A DNA stretch of 64,000 nt from UBA5704 sp036264355 (GCA_036264355.1 DATARD010000198.1:1-64000); one strand, 5' to 3'; positions 15,480 to 24,023 are shown, counted from the stretch's first letter. The notes: generated by a model from the sequence alone, not told the origin. Numbers and translations are program-made.

Positions 15480-16841
15480 GTGAGACGAAGCTTGTTCCTC
15501 GGTCTGTGCCTGCTGCTGGCGCCGCTGGCGCCGCTCCGGGCGGTCGACGCCTATGTGCCGATGGCCGCCAACCTGCCGCTCGGCGCCGCCACCTACCGCA
15601 CCCTCCTGATCGCCACCAACACCGGAAGCGTCAACGCGGCCTTCAACGTCACCTTTCTCGCCAGCGGCACCGACGGCACGGCCGGAGCGCCAACGCCGTC
15701 TTCGTTCGGCCTCTCGCCCGGCACCACGCTGCGCGTCTACAACGCGGTGCCGGCCGGCGCCCGCGGCATGCTCGCGGTGAGCGGCGACGCCGCCATCGCG
15801 GTGAGCGCGCGGGTCGAGGCGCTGGCCGCGAACGGCAACGTGCTGGCCAGCGCCGAAGTGCCGGTGGTGACCGCGGTCAACGCCTCGCCCGCCTCCGCGC
15901 ATGTTCAGTTGCAGGGGCTGCAGACAGCCAGCGGCGGCGCGGTCACCGACCTCGGCTTGATGAATCTCTCCGCCGCGATCGCTCACTGCACGGTGCAGTC
16001 GTTCCGTACCAACGGCGGCACGATCGCCAACGCGGCCACCCTGACGCTGGCGCCGCGGTCGAACAACGATTTCACCGGCGCGCTCGCCCGGCTCGGGCAG
16101 ACGGCGATCAAGGACGCCCGCTTCGACGTCACCTGCGACCAGGCGTTCAGCCCCTACGCGCTGATCTACCGGCCGGGCGGCCCCGAGACGGTGGTGCTCG
16201 GACCGGGCGCCACGCTCGACAGCGATCTCAAGCCCGCCGGCGGCGGTGGCGGCGGTGGCGGCGACGGCAGCGTGCTCTTCACCCTGCCCGGCCAGTTCGC
16301 CAACGGCTCGGCGTTCGCCGGCTTCGACCTGCCTCTCGTGGCCGGCGTCCAGTACGGCCACGCGCACATGGAGCTCGACCTCCTGCTCGACCACTGGCAC
16401 CAGCCGTTCCCGTTCAACCCCAACTTCCAGACCGTCGCGAGCTTCCGGCGCACCGCCGACAAGCGGACGGATCGATTGCTCTATTGGGGGCTCATTCTCA
16501 AGGGCGCGGGGGATTACAACACCATTCTCGACATGGGCGTCCCGCCCGGCGCGAGCGAAGGGACGACGCTGCGCAGCGGCAAGGGTCCGTGGAAGGAGCA
16601 CAACACCTATCACCTGGTCTTCGACTATGACGCCGTCCAGGCGACGATCGTCTTCGAGGCCTACCAGGGCGGCGCCCTGGTGCAGCGGATGACCGGCCCG
16701 CTCAACAACACCGACATCTCCAACCAGCCCGGCAAGACCGTGCGCGTCGACTTCAGCGCGGCCGGCATCGGCGACGGCGCGTATTTTCCGACCCTGGGGT
16801 GGAAGTACTCGAACCTTACGATGAAGCTGACTCCGCGGTGA
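15480..16841 (+). CDS. Secreted two-domain beta-rich protein
   Basis: 453 residues from a GTG start. A signal peptide (LFLGLCLLLAPLAPLRA) precedes an Ig-like region of about 220 residues (YRTLLIATNTGSVNAAFNVT). That region is homologous to the whole of the next protein. A Gly linker (about 255-263) follows, then a 190-residue C-terminal domain (YGHAHMELDLLLDHWHQPFP, YWGLILKGAGDYNTILDMG) of concanavalin/laminarinase-like look. It should be periplasmic or extracellular and may bind carbohydrate, but no catalytic pair is evident. Confidence 0.65.
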   Translation: MRRSLFLGLCLLLAPLAPLRAVDAYVPMAANLPLGAATYRTLLIATNTGSVNAAFNVTFLASGTDGTAGAPTPSSFGLSPGTTLRVYNAVPAGARGMLAVSGDAAIAVSARVEALAANGNVLASAEVPVVTAVNASPASAHVQLQGLQTASGGAVTDLGLMNLSAAIAHCTVQSFRTNGGTIANAATLTLAPRSNNDFTGALARLGQTAIKDARFDVTCDQAFSPYALIYRPGGPETVVLGPGATLDSDLKPAGGGGGGGGDGSVLFTLPGQFANGSAFAGFDLPLVAGVQYGHAHMELDLLLDHWHQPFPFNPNFQTVASFRRTADKRTDRLLYWGLILKGAGDYNTILDMGVPPGASEGTTLRSGKGPWKEHNTYHLVFDYDAVQATIVFEAYQGGALVQRMTGPLNNTDISNQPGKTVRVDFSAAGIGDGAYFPTLGWKYSNLTMKLTPR

Positions 16842-16849
16842 GTCGACAG

Positions 16850-16884
16850 GGACGAACACGGACAGACATGGACGGGCACGGACG
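16850..16884. repeat. Short run of CGGAC decamers
   Basis: Four near-10-bp units (ACAGGGACGA, ACACGGACAG, ACATGGACGG, GCACGGACGA) lie between two secreted-protein genes. They share the ACGGAC core with the larger inverted decamer array at 12381-12516. Confidence 0.6.
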
Positions 16885-17640
16885 ATGAGAACGACTGGAC
16901 TGATTTTGGGTGCTTTGGCGTTGTGCGCGGCTCCGGTGAGGGCCGGCGAGGTTCTGGTGCCGCTGTCCGCCGGAGTGGCGGCGGACGGCACCACCTATAC
17001 GACGCGGGTGTGGGTCACCAACGTCGGGAGCGCGGCGCGGCGGTGGACGCCCACGTTCATCACCCCGGGCGTGGACGGCACCAAGGCGGCGGCCGGCTCG
17101 CCGCTCACGGTCAACCCCGGAGCGACCGTGCCGGTCACCAACCTGGCGCCCGCCGGCAAGGGTGGCATGCTCTATGTGAACGGCGCGCCGCAGCTCGTGA
17201 TCACCGCGCGGCTGGAGGGCACCGGCAAGGACGGCTCGCTGCGCGCCGCGGTGGCCGGTCCGCTGGTCACCGGCCGCGACCTCGCCGCGGGCGGCAGCAC
17301 GGTACAACTGCACGGGCTCAGCCAGAAGCAGGGCGGCCTGACCACCGACCTCTATCTCATCAACGCGGCGCGCCAGGCAGCCCAGTGCACAGTCAGCGCT
17401 TTCGGCGCCGACGGCGGCACGATCGCAACCGCCGTGCGCTATACGCTGCCCGCGCTGTCGCTCAAGACCGTCGAGGGCGCCCTCGCTCAATTCGGCGCCA
17501 CCAGCATCGACGAGGCGCGGATCGCCGTCTCCTGCGACCAGGCGTTCTACGCCTACGCCCGGGTCTACAAGGCGGGCAGCGGCGAGCTCAACGTCATGAC
17601 GCCCCCGCGGAGCCTGGGCCGGCCGGTGACGGTGCCGTGA
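16885..17640 (+). CDS. Secreted Ig-like protein, paralog of the upstream gene
   Basis: 251 residues: a signal peptide (TGLILGALALCAAPVRA), then an Ig-like fold. TTYTTRVWVTNVGSAARRW, NPGATVPVTNLAPAGKGGML and IAVSCDQAFYAYARVYKAG correspond one for one to segments of the preceding protein's first domain. The paired Cys (QCTVSAFGADGG and SCDQAF) could form a disulfide outside the cytoplasm. It lacks the C-terminal domain of its neighbour. The tandem arrangement points to local duplication. Function unknown. Confidence 0.65.
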   Translation: MRTTGLILGALALCAAPVRAGEVLVPLSAGVAADGTTYTTRVWVTNVGSAARRWTPTFITPGVDGTKAAAGSPLTVNPGATVPVTNLAPAGKGGMLYVNGAPQLVITARLEGTGKDGSLRAAVAGPLVTGRDLAAGGSTVQLHGLSQKQGGLTTDLYLINAARQAAQCTVSAFGADGGTIATAVRYTLPALSLKTVEGALAQFGATSIDEARIAVSCDQAFYAYARVYKAGSGELNVMTPPRSLGRPVTVP

Positions 17641-17668
17641 CCCCGCGCAAAAACGTCCGCCGATCGGT

Positions 17669-18820
17669 TCAAGGGTCCAGCACCGCCACCTTCGAGGGAG
17701 GCGCGAAGTACCCCGCCTCCGTGATCCAGATGCGGTCGTGATTGTCGATCTCGATGTTGTAGTAGCCGTTGCCTGGCGTCGGGAGCGGATACTCCGTGAT
17801 GGTGAGGGCCACAGGATCGAGGACGCCGATCTGCCCGGCGTCCTCCTCGAACCAGAGCCGCCCCGACGCGTCCACGCGCAGGTCTCCGGCGTTGGCTCTG
17901 GCGAAAGGAATCGGATATTCGATCCAACCAGGAGTCCGGCTCGGCGTCACCGCCGTGAGCCGCGGAGTCACGGGAGTGGCGGCGACATGCGGAGCGCCAC
18001 CGGCGTGCAGGTGGGTCCCCGGAGTGCTCTGCCCCGCCGAAGCGCCGGCCAGGGGCGTGACCGTGAAGTCGGTGTGAGGAGCCGCGTCCGGATCGAGCAG
18101 GGCGACGGCATTGCCGAAGAATTCGGTGACCCAGACGGTGCCGTCAGCGTTCGCGAGCACTCCCGCCGGCGTGCCTCCCAGCGTCGGCACGCGGTATTCG
18201 CTGATGAGGTTGGTGACCGGGTCGAGGCGCCGCACCGTGTTGGTGCCGTCCGGGCCGGGACCACCGAAATTCTTTTCCGCGAACCAGACGCGACCGGCCG
18301 GATCGAGGCTGACCTCCTCGATGTGCGCATCGGCCTTCTCCAGGGTGATCTGCCACTCGGTGAAGTGGCCCTGGGGATCCATCCGCGCAACGCCGCTGGG
18401 CTCGGGAAACCAGACGCTGCGGTCGGGCGCCAGCTCGATGAACGTCGGCATGGCGCCGGAAGGAACCCGGTATTCCACGACCTCCCCCGACTCCGGATGG
18501 AGCACGCCGATGGCGTTGTTGGTATGATCGGTGAACCAGATGCCGTCCTGGCCGATCTTGAGCGTGTTCGGTTGACCGCCGTTCGGCACCGGGTACTCGA
18601 CGACGCTGCGGTCCGGGCGCTGCAGAACCAGCCGGCTCGCCAGGGTCTCGCAATACCAGACCGAGCCGTCCCGAGTGACCTCCACCCCCTCGGCCAGGCT
18701 GTCGGGAGTGGGAGTGGGGAACTCCGTGACCATCGGACCGTGTTTCGCCCAGACCGGGGCCGCCGCAAACTTCGTCAAGAGGAGCAGACCCAGGATCGAG
18801 AACAGACCTGTTCGTTTCAT
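17669..18820 (-). CDS. Secreted Vgb-like (virginiamycin B lyase type) beta-propeller
   Basis: 383 residues from MKRTGLFSILGLLLLTKFAA, a signal peptide. Repeated blades of about 42 residues read DGIWFTDHTNNAIGVLHPES, GRVWFAEKNFGGPGPDGTNT, GTVWVTEFFGNAVALLDPD and GRLWFEEDAGQIGVLDPV, the W-F-T-(D/E) pattern of the Vgb/SMP-30 propeller family. True Vgb linearises streptogramin B antibiotics. Secretion and the short interruption with many Pro/Thr residues near residue 275-300 suggest another ligand or a binding role. It is convergent with the preceding secreted-protein gene. Confidence 0.75.
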   Translation of the reverse strand: MKRTGLFSILGLLLLTKFAAAPVWAKHGPMVTEFPTPTPDSLAEGVEVTRDGSVWYCETLASRLVLQRPDRSVVEYPVPNGGQPNTLKIGQDGIWFTDHTNNAIGVLHPESGEVVEYRVPSGAMPTFIELAPDRSVWFPEPSGVARMDPQGHFTEWQITLEKADAHIEEVSLDPAGRVWFAEKNFGGPGPDGTNTVRRLDPVTNLISEYRVPTLGGTPAGVLANADGTVWVTEFFGNAVALLDPDAAPHTDFTVTPLAGASAGQSTPGTHLHAGGAPHVAATPVTPRLTAVTPSRTPGWIEYPIPFARANAGDLRVDASGRLWFEEDAGQIGVLDPVALTITEYPLPTPGNGYYNIEIDNHDRIWITEAGYFAPPSKVAVLDP

Positions 18821-18918
18821 GTGGATACTCTCCTTATGCCTTGGATTTACAGCCCAGGGTAGTACCCGCGCTTCGGCGTGTCCATCCTCCCTGGAGACGA
18901 ATTCCCGTGCTGCAGGGG

Positions 18919-19268
18919 CGGCCGGCCCAACGGGCCGGGAGATTCCAGTCAACGGGCACCACCTCCAAAGTGGCCTGAAAGGCCGCGAGAATCCCAAGCT
19001 TGACAGGGACCTTTTCGGTGAGCCAGTCGCAAGTCGAAGACGTTCGGGCCTACATCCGCAACCAACGCGAGCATCACCGTGTCAAGTCGTTTCAAGAGGA
19101 GCTCCGTGCGTTCCTCAATGCCTATGAAATCGAATTTGACGAGCGCTACGTGTGGGACTGAAGCTCTCGCGGCCTTTCAGGCCGCCTTTCTGTGGGACCT
19201 TTCAACCCAGGGCATCGGCCTTCGGCCTCAGCCCTGGGCTATGCTCTCCCGGCCCGTTGGGCCGGCCG
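18919..19268. mobile_element. RAYT/REP remnant: inverted palindromes around a transposase tail
   Basis: Two arms are exact reverse complements. An outer 21-bp GC-rich palindrome-like element lies at 18919-18939 and 19248-19268. An inner 19-bp element, GGCCTGAAAGGCCGCGAGA, lies at 18972-18990 with its complement at 19165-19183. A further CCCAGGGC...GCCCTGGG hairpin lies at 19205-19238. Between them is the C-terminus of an IS200-like REP-associated transposase. Such inverted REP pairs flanking a RAYT gene are the known arrangement of these domesticated elements; here the gene has been deleted down to its tail. Confidence 0.75.
19018..19161 (+). pseudogene. REP-associated tyrosine transposase (IS200-like), C-terminal fragment
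   Basis: 47 codons end in TGA 19159: VRAYIRNQREHHRVKSFQEE, then FLNAYEIEFDERYVWD. This is the conserved C-terminal tail of the Y1/TnpA-REP family (helix with REHH, then GIEFDE-x-Y-x-W). The HuH motif and catalytic Tyr are absent. A GTG at 19018 happens to open the fragment but has no function. Confidence 0.75.
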
Positions 19269-19347
19269 ACCGCCAGCGGGAGACTGACCACCGGACCTCC
19301 AAGGCCTCACGCGCTCATCTACTGTAGAATGAGGCAGGAGGATCAGC

Positions 19348-19722
19348 ATGCCGATCTCCTATTCGATCGACTCGCAGCTCGGCATCATTCTCGAAACCTG
19401 GGTCGGCAACGTCTCGGCAAAGGACCTGGCCGAATACTGGAAGAGCTACCTCGCCAACCCAGAGGTTCTGTCGCTGCGAAGAACCCTCGTGGATCTCCGC
19501 CAAGCCCATCCGACCTTCACCGGAAGCGAGCTCTCCGATCTCATCTCCAGTATCGTCGATCCGATTCTTCAGGGGCGAGACTGGAAGACGGCGATCATCA
19601 TCGACAAGCCCGTTCAATTCGGCATATCGCGTCAGTATCACGTGTTCGCGGAACACTACAGTCGCGATGCGATCTTCAGCGACCCTACTTCGGCTCTCAA
19701 TTGGCTCACCAGTCAAACATAG
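19348..19722 (+). CDS. SpoIIAA/STAS-like small protein
   Basis: 124 residues beginning MPISYSIDSQLGIILETWVG, with AGGAGGATC as ribosome binding site. The order is strand, strand (VGNVSAKDLAEYWKSYLANP), helix, strand RRTLVDLRQAHPTFTG, helix, then AIIIDKPVQFGISRQYHVFA. This matches the SpoIIAA-like/STAS alpha-beta fold seen in many small stand-alone proteins that begin with Y-x-I-D. No phosphorylatable Ser in the usual place is obvious. Its job is unknown. It directly follows the REP remnant and ends well before the next gene on the other strand. Confidence 0.55.
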   Translation: MPISYSIDSQLGIILETWVGNVSAKDLAEYWKSYLANPEVLSLRRTLVDLRQAHPTFTGSELSDLISSIVDPILQGRDWKTAIIIDKPVQFGISRQYHVFAEHYSRDAIFSDPTSALNWLTSQT

Positions 19723-19820
19723 CGCCGGCCGGCGATATCGCATCGAAATCTTCCCGCCGAGAAAGGCCGGCACGTCACCGCCGCCGCGGCGCCCGTCCCG
19801 GCCGTCTCGTGCGGATGCCT

Positions 19821-20321
19821 CTAGTTGCAGGTCTCGGTGAAGGTGTTCTTCTCCATGGTGATCTCGCCGTTGGCGTTCATGGTGCCCTGGAAGCGCATGG
19901 TCCCATGGAAATTCGGCGCATCGCCCTGACCGATGGCATCGACACCGTAGTCGAACGAGATGTTGGAGCTGCCCCCGGCGTTGTCGTTCAAGCGGTCGTA
20001 GAAGATGATCGGAATGTCAGCCTGAATCCGGTAGGAATCGCCCGTGACGGAGCCGATGCCGACGCCCTGGAGCTTGATCTGGACATGAAAGTGGGCACCG
20101 CCGGCACTGTCGTCCGTCTCTCCGAACACGAAGTGGGCCTTGACAATGCCGTCTACACTTTCTCCGCTGCCCCCGTTGGCGCAGGGAACGAAGATCGAGA
20201 AGGGACCCTGGTCGCGGAACTGCTGGGTCGCCGCGCTGGCCGGGGCGGCGGCCACGAGGATCAGGAGGGCCGCTGCGGCGAGGGTCAGGGTAAGAAGTGT
20301 GAAACGCGCTTTCATCATCAT
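19821..20321 (-). CDS. Small secreted beta-rich protein
   Basis: 166 residues or a few less. AAGGAG lies just before three consecutive ATG codons; the third (20315) has the best spacing. A signal peptide (LLTLTLAAAALLILVAAAPASA) is followed by beta-rich sequence with FVPCANGGSGESVDGIVKAH and the closing NTFTETCN, so one disulfide (Cys near 48 and Cys near 165) is likely. No family is recognised. A sequence around DAIGQGDAP is echoed in a degenerate copy near 20600-20660. Confidence 0.6.
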   Translation of the reverse strand: MMMKARFTLLTLTLAAAALLILVAAAPASAATQQFRDQGPFSIFVPCANGGSGESVDGIVKAHFVFGETDDSAGGAHFHVQIKLQGVGIGSVTGDSYRIQADIPIIFYDRLNDNAGGSSNISFDYGVDAIGQGDAPNFHGTMRFQGTMNANGEITMEKNTFTETCN

Positions 20322-20456
20322 TCTCCTTTTTCTCCGTTTGCCAGGACAGCCCCGACGACCGGCAAGGCAAGCTCGGCCGGGAGCCGCCTGGCGTTAATCC
20401 GTTTTTTGTTTTGATTCACTTTACAAAGTCAAGATAGCTACTCCGCTCCAACTTGT

Positions 20457-20541
20457 ACATCCTCCCTAGCGATGATTTTTCGGCCTCACCGCATCCTCTC
20501 TAGAGAGGATCTCGCCTCCTCTCTAGAAAGGAGGAGGAGGC
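20457..20541. repeat. CATCCTCTCTAGAGAGGAT palindrome cluster, copy 1
   Basis: Three related elements lie here: CATCCTCCCTAG at 20458, the near-perfect palindrome ATCCTCTCTAGAGAGGAT at 20493-20510, and CCTCCTCTCTAGAAAGGAGG at 20515. The first and second are 34 bp apart. The same palindrome with the same 34-bp spacing to a half copy occurs at 22661-22712, so this is a dispersed element. The rest of 20322-20734 holds the degenerate DAIG fragment and the leader of the kelch gene. Confidence 0.7.
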
Positions 20542-20584
20542 ACAAAAAATCATCGCCCTCGCGTTCCTCAAAGCGGAGCACAAA

Positions 20585-20665
20585 GGTCGTCACGTCGGCG
20601 TGGCGCATCGCCCATGCCGATGGCATCGATGCTGAAGTGGTGGCCGCTCGAGGGCACGGAGAGCA
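20585..20665 (-). pseudogene. Degenerate echo of the small secreted protein gene
   Basis: On the minus strand DAIGMGDAP is preceded by FSI, and the DNA resembles the DAIGQGDAP-coding segment of the gene at 19821-20321 (shared GCATCGCCC-TG-CCGATGGCATCGA pattern). No open frame of useful length surrounds it. It may be a remnant of a duplicated copy. Confidence 0.3.
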
Positions 20666-20734
20666 CCCAGGCGGACGTTTTGAAGTATGATCCCGCCAAA
20701 GTCATCACCGAGGTCCTTTCTGGAGGAGCCGAAA

Positions 20735-22207
20735 ATGAGAACCGTACGCGTTCCGATCTTTCTCGCTCTCTTTCTGTCAAGCCTGGGAGTGGCCGGGGCC
20801 CAGACCTGGACACCCTTGGCGAATCAACCTCCGTTCTCGGCCGGAAATCCTCTCCTTCTGACCGATGGGACGGTGATCGCGCACGCAACCTGCGCTCCCG
20901 ACTGGTGGCGGCTGACTCCCGACGGCAACGGCAGCTATATCAACGGCACCTGGAGCCGGATCGCCTCTCTGCCCGACGGATATGGCCCCCTCTATTTTGC
21001 GTCCGCCGTTCTCCCCGACGGCCGCGTGATCGTCGAAGGCGGGGAATACAACTTCTGCCAAGCGGTGTGGACCAACAGTGGAGCCATCTACGATCCCATC
21101 GCCAACTCCTGGAGCTCGATTGCACCACCCTCCGGCTGGAGCACGATCGGAGACGCCCAGGGCATTGTTCTCGCCAACGGGACCTTCATGCTGGCCAACT
21201 GCTGCACCCCGGAGACGGCTCTGTTCGACTCCAAGAAGCTGACCTGGACGCCGACCGGAGCGGGCAAAGCGGATGTCAACGACGAAGAGGGGTGGACCCT
21301 GCTGCCCAATGGTCACGTTCTGACCGTGGATGCCTATGTGTTCTCCTACGACCCGGCCGGCACCGACTCCGAGATCTACGACCCCGCGAGCGGGACCTGG
21401 AGCAGCGCAGGCAGTACCCTCGTGCAACTCTGGGATTCCTACCCCAGCGCCAGCAAGGCTACTTATGAGCTCGGCCCCGCGGTTTTGAGGCCGGACGGCA
21501 CGGTGTTCGCCGCCGGCGCCAACGGCGGCCCCAACGCCTCGGGACATACCGCGATCTTCGACTCGCACACAGGCATCTGGACGGCGGGCCCGGATTTCCC
21601 CTCCGGCCTCGACATCGCCGACGGGCCGGCCGCGCTGCTGCCCAACGGGAACGTGCTCCTGGAGACCAGCCCGGGCGTCTTCAGGAAGGGCGCGAAATTT
21701 TTCGAGTGGGACGGATTCAGCCTGTTCGCCGTGCCCGGCCCGGCTCCGGCCAAGAACGAGTCTTCGTATATCGGAAACATGCTCGTCCTTCCGACCGGTC
21801 AGATCCTGTGGACCGACTTGAACGGGAACGCGTACGTCTACTCCTCAAGCGGCTCGCCCAACCCGGCCTGGGCGCCGCGCATTCAAAGCGGTCCTGCGGT
21901 GACGAACATCTCGCGCGGAAACACTTATCGCATCGCCGGGTTCAACTTCAATGGCTTCTCTCAAGGCGCGGCGTACGGCGATGATGCGCAGGCCGCCACG
22001 AACTATCCCCTGGTGCGGATCACCAACCATGGGACGGGGCACGTGTTCTACGCTCGGACCCATGATCACAGCACCATGGCGGTGGCCAGTCCGGAGCTGG
22101 CGTCGACTCGTTACGATGTGCCGGCCGGAATGGAGGTCGGATTGGCCGATCTGGTCGTCGTCGCCAATGGAATTGCTTCGGCACCCATCACCGTGAACGT
22201 CCAGTAA
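20735..22207 (+). CDS. Secreted kelch / galactose-oxidase-like beta-propeller
   Basis: 490 residues from MRTVRVPIFLALFLSSLGVA, a signal peptide, with GGAGGA upstream. Kelch-type blades repeat as LPDGRVIVEGGEYNF, LANGTFMLANCCTPETALFD, LPNGHVLTVDAYVFSYDPAG and LPNGNVLLETSPGVF. The last about 110 residues (SRGNTYRIAGFNFNGFSQGA) form an Ig-like domain. This is the plan of galactose-oxidase-like proteins, but the copper ligands (Tyr-Cys crosslink, paired His) are not identifiable, so an oxidase activity is not supported. Probably an exported binding or enzyme scaffold. Confidence 0.75.
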   Translation: MRTVRVPIFLALFLSSLGVAGAQTWTPLANQPPFSAGNPLLLTDGTVIAHATCAPDWWRLTPDGNGSYINGTWSRIASLPDGYGPLYFASAVLPDGRVIVEGGEYNFCQAVWTNSGAIYDPIANSWSSIAPPSGWSTIGDAQGIVLANGTFMLANCCTPETALFDSKKLTWTPTGAGKADVNDEEGWTLLPNGHVLTVDAYVFSYDPAGTDSEIYDPASGTWSSAGSTLVQLWDSYPSASKATYELGPAVLRPDGTVFAAGANGGPNASGHTAIFDSHTGIWTAGPDFPSGLDIADGPAALLPNGNVLLETSPGVFRKGAKFFEWDGFSLFAVPGPAPAKNESSYIGNMLVLPTGQILWTDLNGNAYVYSSSGSPNPAWAPRIQSGPAVTNISRGNTYRIAGFNFNGFSQGAAYGDDAQAATNYPLVRITNHGTGHVFYARTHDHSTMAVASPELASTRYDVPAGMEVGLADLVVVANGIASAPITVNVQ

Positions 22208-22312
22208 CCGTCGGGTGGAGCAGCAAGCCACCCTGGAGAGCCTGGCGCCAGTCCTCGGGCCTCCAGGGCATGACGCTTGCAACCTCGTCCCTGGACAAGG
22301 AGACCTGACGCC

Positions 22313-22621
22313 ATGGCGAATGAGAAGAAGAGTTCGGGACCGGATCCGCGTTTCGTCCGTTTCAAGGAAGAGGAGGGGCCGGGGCTCGGCCCGGAGTCCG
22401 CCGGCCAGGCCGGCGATACCATGGGAATTTCGCGTTCCGAGGTCGAGGGGCCGCAGAGCGTCGAGGAGCTGCTCGAGGAAGGGCAGTCCTTCGAGGCCGG
22501 GATCATCAGCGGCGTCGAGGACGCGCCCGACGCCGACCAGGGCGGGGTCCGCACGCGCCAAGTCCCCGAGGACGACGTCCCGCAGGAATACCTGGACGAC
22601 GAAATACCCGGACGGGGCTGA
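22313..22621 (+). CDS. Small acidic, probably disordered protein
   Basis: 102 residues from ATG 22313, with AAGGAG 9 bp upstream. It is rich in Glu, Asp and Gly (FVRFKEEEGPGLGPESAGQA, EGPQSVEELLEEGQSFEAGI), with no Cys and almost no hydrophobic core, so it is likely intrinsically disordered. It follows the kelch gene by 105 bp. No family is recognised; the good ribosome binding site is the main support for it being real. Confidence 0.55.
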   Translation: MANEKKSSGPDPRFVRFKEEEGPGLGPESAGQAGDTMGISRSEVEGPQSVEELLEEGQSFEAGIISGVEDAPDADQGGVRTRQVPEDDVPQEYLDDEIPGRG

Positions 22622-22660
22622 GCTAAACGGCATCGCCGGTAGCCAGAGTGACTGTCGAGC

Positions 22661-22715
22661 GGTCTCTAGGGAGGATCTTGGGAGGGCTCGGCATCCTCTC
22701 TAGAGAGGATGCCGG
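22661..22715. repeat. CATCCTCTCTAGAGAGGATG palindrome, copy 2
   Basis: A half copy TCTCTAGGGAGGAT starts at 22663. At 22689-22712 lies a perfect 24-bp palindrome centred on CTAG (GGCATCCTCTCT and its complement). The half copy and full copy are 34 bp apart, as at 20457-20541. The two copies bracket the kelch gene and the acidic-protein gene. Confidence 0.75.
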
Positions 22716-22736
22716 CCTATCAAAAAGGGTGGAAAT

Positions 22737-22840
22737 GTCGAGCCGCTCTTTGCCGCGCCGCAGCAGCTCGCGGGCGTCGGGCAGCGCGCCGCGCGACTGC
22801 CGGGGGTCCGAGGCTTTGAACAGCGTTTCCAGGAAGCGCG
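22737..22840 (-). pseudogene. Fragment of a TPR-type Ser/Thr kinase or similar
   Basis: About 34 codons read RFLETLFKASDPRQSRGALP and DARELLRRGKERLD. This resembles the linker (F-L-x-x-L-F-x-x-x-D-P-x-x-S-R-G ... A-R-E-L-L-D-R-G-A) that connects kinase and TPR domains in acidobacterial and planctomycete Ser/Thr kinases. Nothing else of such a gene is present. Confidence 0.4.
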
Positions 22841-22900
22841 CCGCGCGCGGTTTCCCGGGCCGGCCTGGGGGTCGGGATCTAGCTCTTCCATCTCCGTGCA

Positions 22901-22965
22901 TTGACGAAGAAATGGTATGCTTGAGATATTACGAGGTACATTACATCAGGAGCTGAACATCATGA
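22901..22965 (+). promoter_or_regulatory. Orphan promoter with ribosome binding site
   Basis: TTGACG (22901-22906), an 18-bp spacer and GATATT (22925-22930) form a fair sigma-70 promoter in an unusually AT-rich stretch. CAGGAGCTGAACATC then leads to ATG 22963, but the frame closes after 14 codons inside the 3' end of tauE. The start region of a gene seems to have been kept while its body was lost or replaced. Confidence 0.45.
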
Positions 22966-23880
22966 CGCCTCGGCGGACCCCGGGCCGGCCGGCAACGGCT
23001 CCGTGACCCGCGCCCTGGACTCGACGAAGGCCGAGCGGAGCATGGAGACGGCGGCGTAGAGGACGACGACGATCACCAGCCAGCGCAGGGTGACGAGCGG
23101 CAATGACTTGACGACGAACGCCGCGATCAGCACCGCCGGCACGCCGGCGACGCTGAGCCCGAGCGCCGCGCGCAGGCTGTAGCGCCCGCTGCGGATGAAG
23201 CGGATGCTGCCCACCGGCATGAGGAAGGCGCAGGAGCCCATCATGATGGGGAACGCAGCGGTCGGGTTCATGCTGAGCAGGCTCACCAGCACCATGCACG
23301 GCGCGTAGAGGCCGACGCCGACCTCCATCAGGGCGCCGAGCACGAAGTTGCCGACCAAGCCCACCGCGAGCGGCCAGCCGCTCAACGCCAGGGCCTCGCC
23401 GCCATGGACGCTCTTGTCCAGGTTCTTCATCACGAAGAACACCGCCGCCACCAGCAGGGCAGCCCCCATCGCAAGCTGGATCTTCCGCCGCGGCGCGTCC
23501 GCCGCGAAGCCGGCGCCGACCCAGGAGCCGAGGACCGCGGCGCCGATCATCAGCACCAGGGTCTTCATGTCGACGGTCACGATCGCAATGAAGATGAAGG
23601 CCTGCGCGATGGTCGCCAGGGTATGCCCGACGTTGAGTGTCCCCGGGATGTCCTCGTCCGCGACCAGGCGCCGCAGCTTGAGGGCGGCGGTCGTCGGCGC
23701 GAAGGAACCGATGCCCAAGGTGTCGAAGAAGGAGGTGACGAACCCCAGGACCAGCTCGAAGAGGCCGGGGGCGACCCGTTCCGCGCCGGCCCGGGCGCGG
23801 GCGCTCTGCACGGCGGCCACCAGCACGGCGAGGTAGACGGCACCGACGACACCGAGGGCCACGAACAGAGCGAATTTCAT
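22960..23880 (-). CDS. TauE/SafE (TSUP) family membrane exporter
   Basis: 306 residues from MKFALFVALGVVGAVYLAVL. About eight transmembrane helices are arranged in two similar halves, each starting with a small-residue-rich segment: VLGFVTSFFDTLGIGSFAPT and LVGNFVLGALMEVGVGLYAP. That is the TSUP repeat. Family members move sulfite, sulfonates or other organosulfur anions out of the cell. There is no sulfur gene nearby to fix the substrate. The gene is divergent from the large adenylation-protein gene, with about 140 bp between starts holding both promoters. Confidence 0.82.
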   Translation of the reverse strand: MKFALFVALGVVGAVYLAVLVAAVQSARARAGAERVAPGLFELVLGFVTSFFDTLGIGSFAPTTAALKLRRLVADEDIPGTLNVGHTLATIAQAFIFIAIVTVDMKTLVLMIGAAVLGSWVGAGFAADAPRRKIQLAMGAALLVAAVFFVMKNLDKSVHGGEALALSGWPLAVGLVGNFVLGALMEVGVGLYAPCMVLVSLLSMNPTAAFPIMMGSCAFLMPVGSIRFIRSGRYSLRAALGLSVAGVPAVLIAAFVVKSLPLVTLRWLVIVVVLYAAVSMLRSAFVESRARVTEPLPAGPGSAEAS

Positions 23881-24023
23881 GACCGGGTATGGTACATCGG
23901 ATCGAGAACGGATCTGACACCCGATCGGTGGTTCCGTTGTGTCCGCCCCGGGTTCTGGCGGATAATCAACCTCCCCGGCGTCCGTCGACCGCAACGCATC
24001 CGGAGCACGCCATCCACCCTGCA

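Noticed and set aside
20735..22207. Galactose oxidase activity
   Set aside because: The propeller fold fits, but the copper ligands and Tyr-Cys cofactor site are not identifiable.
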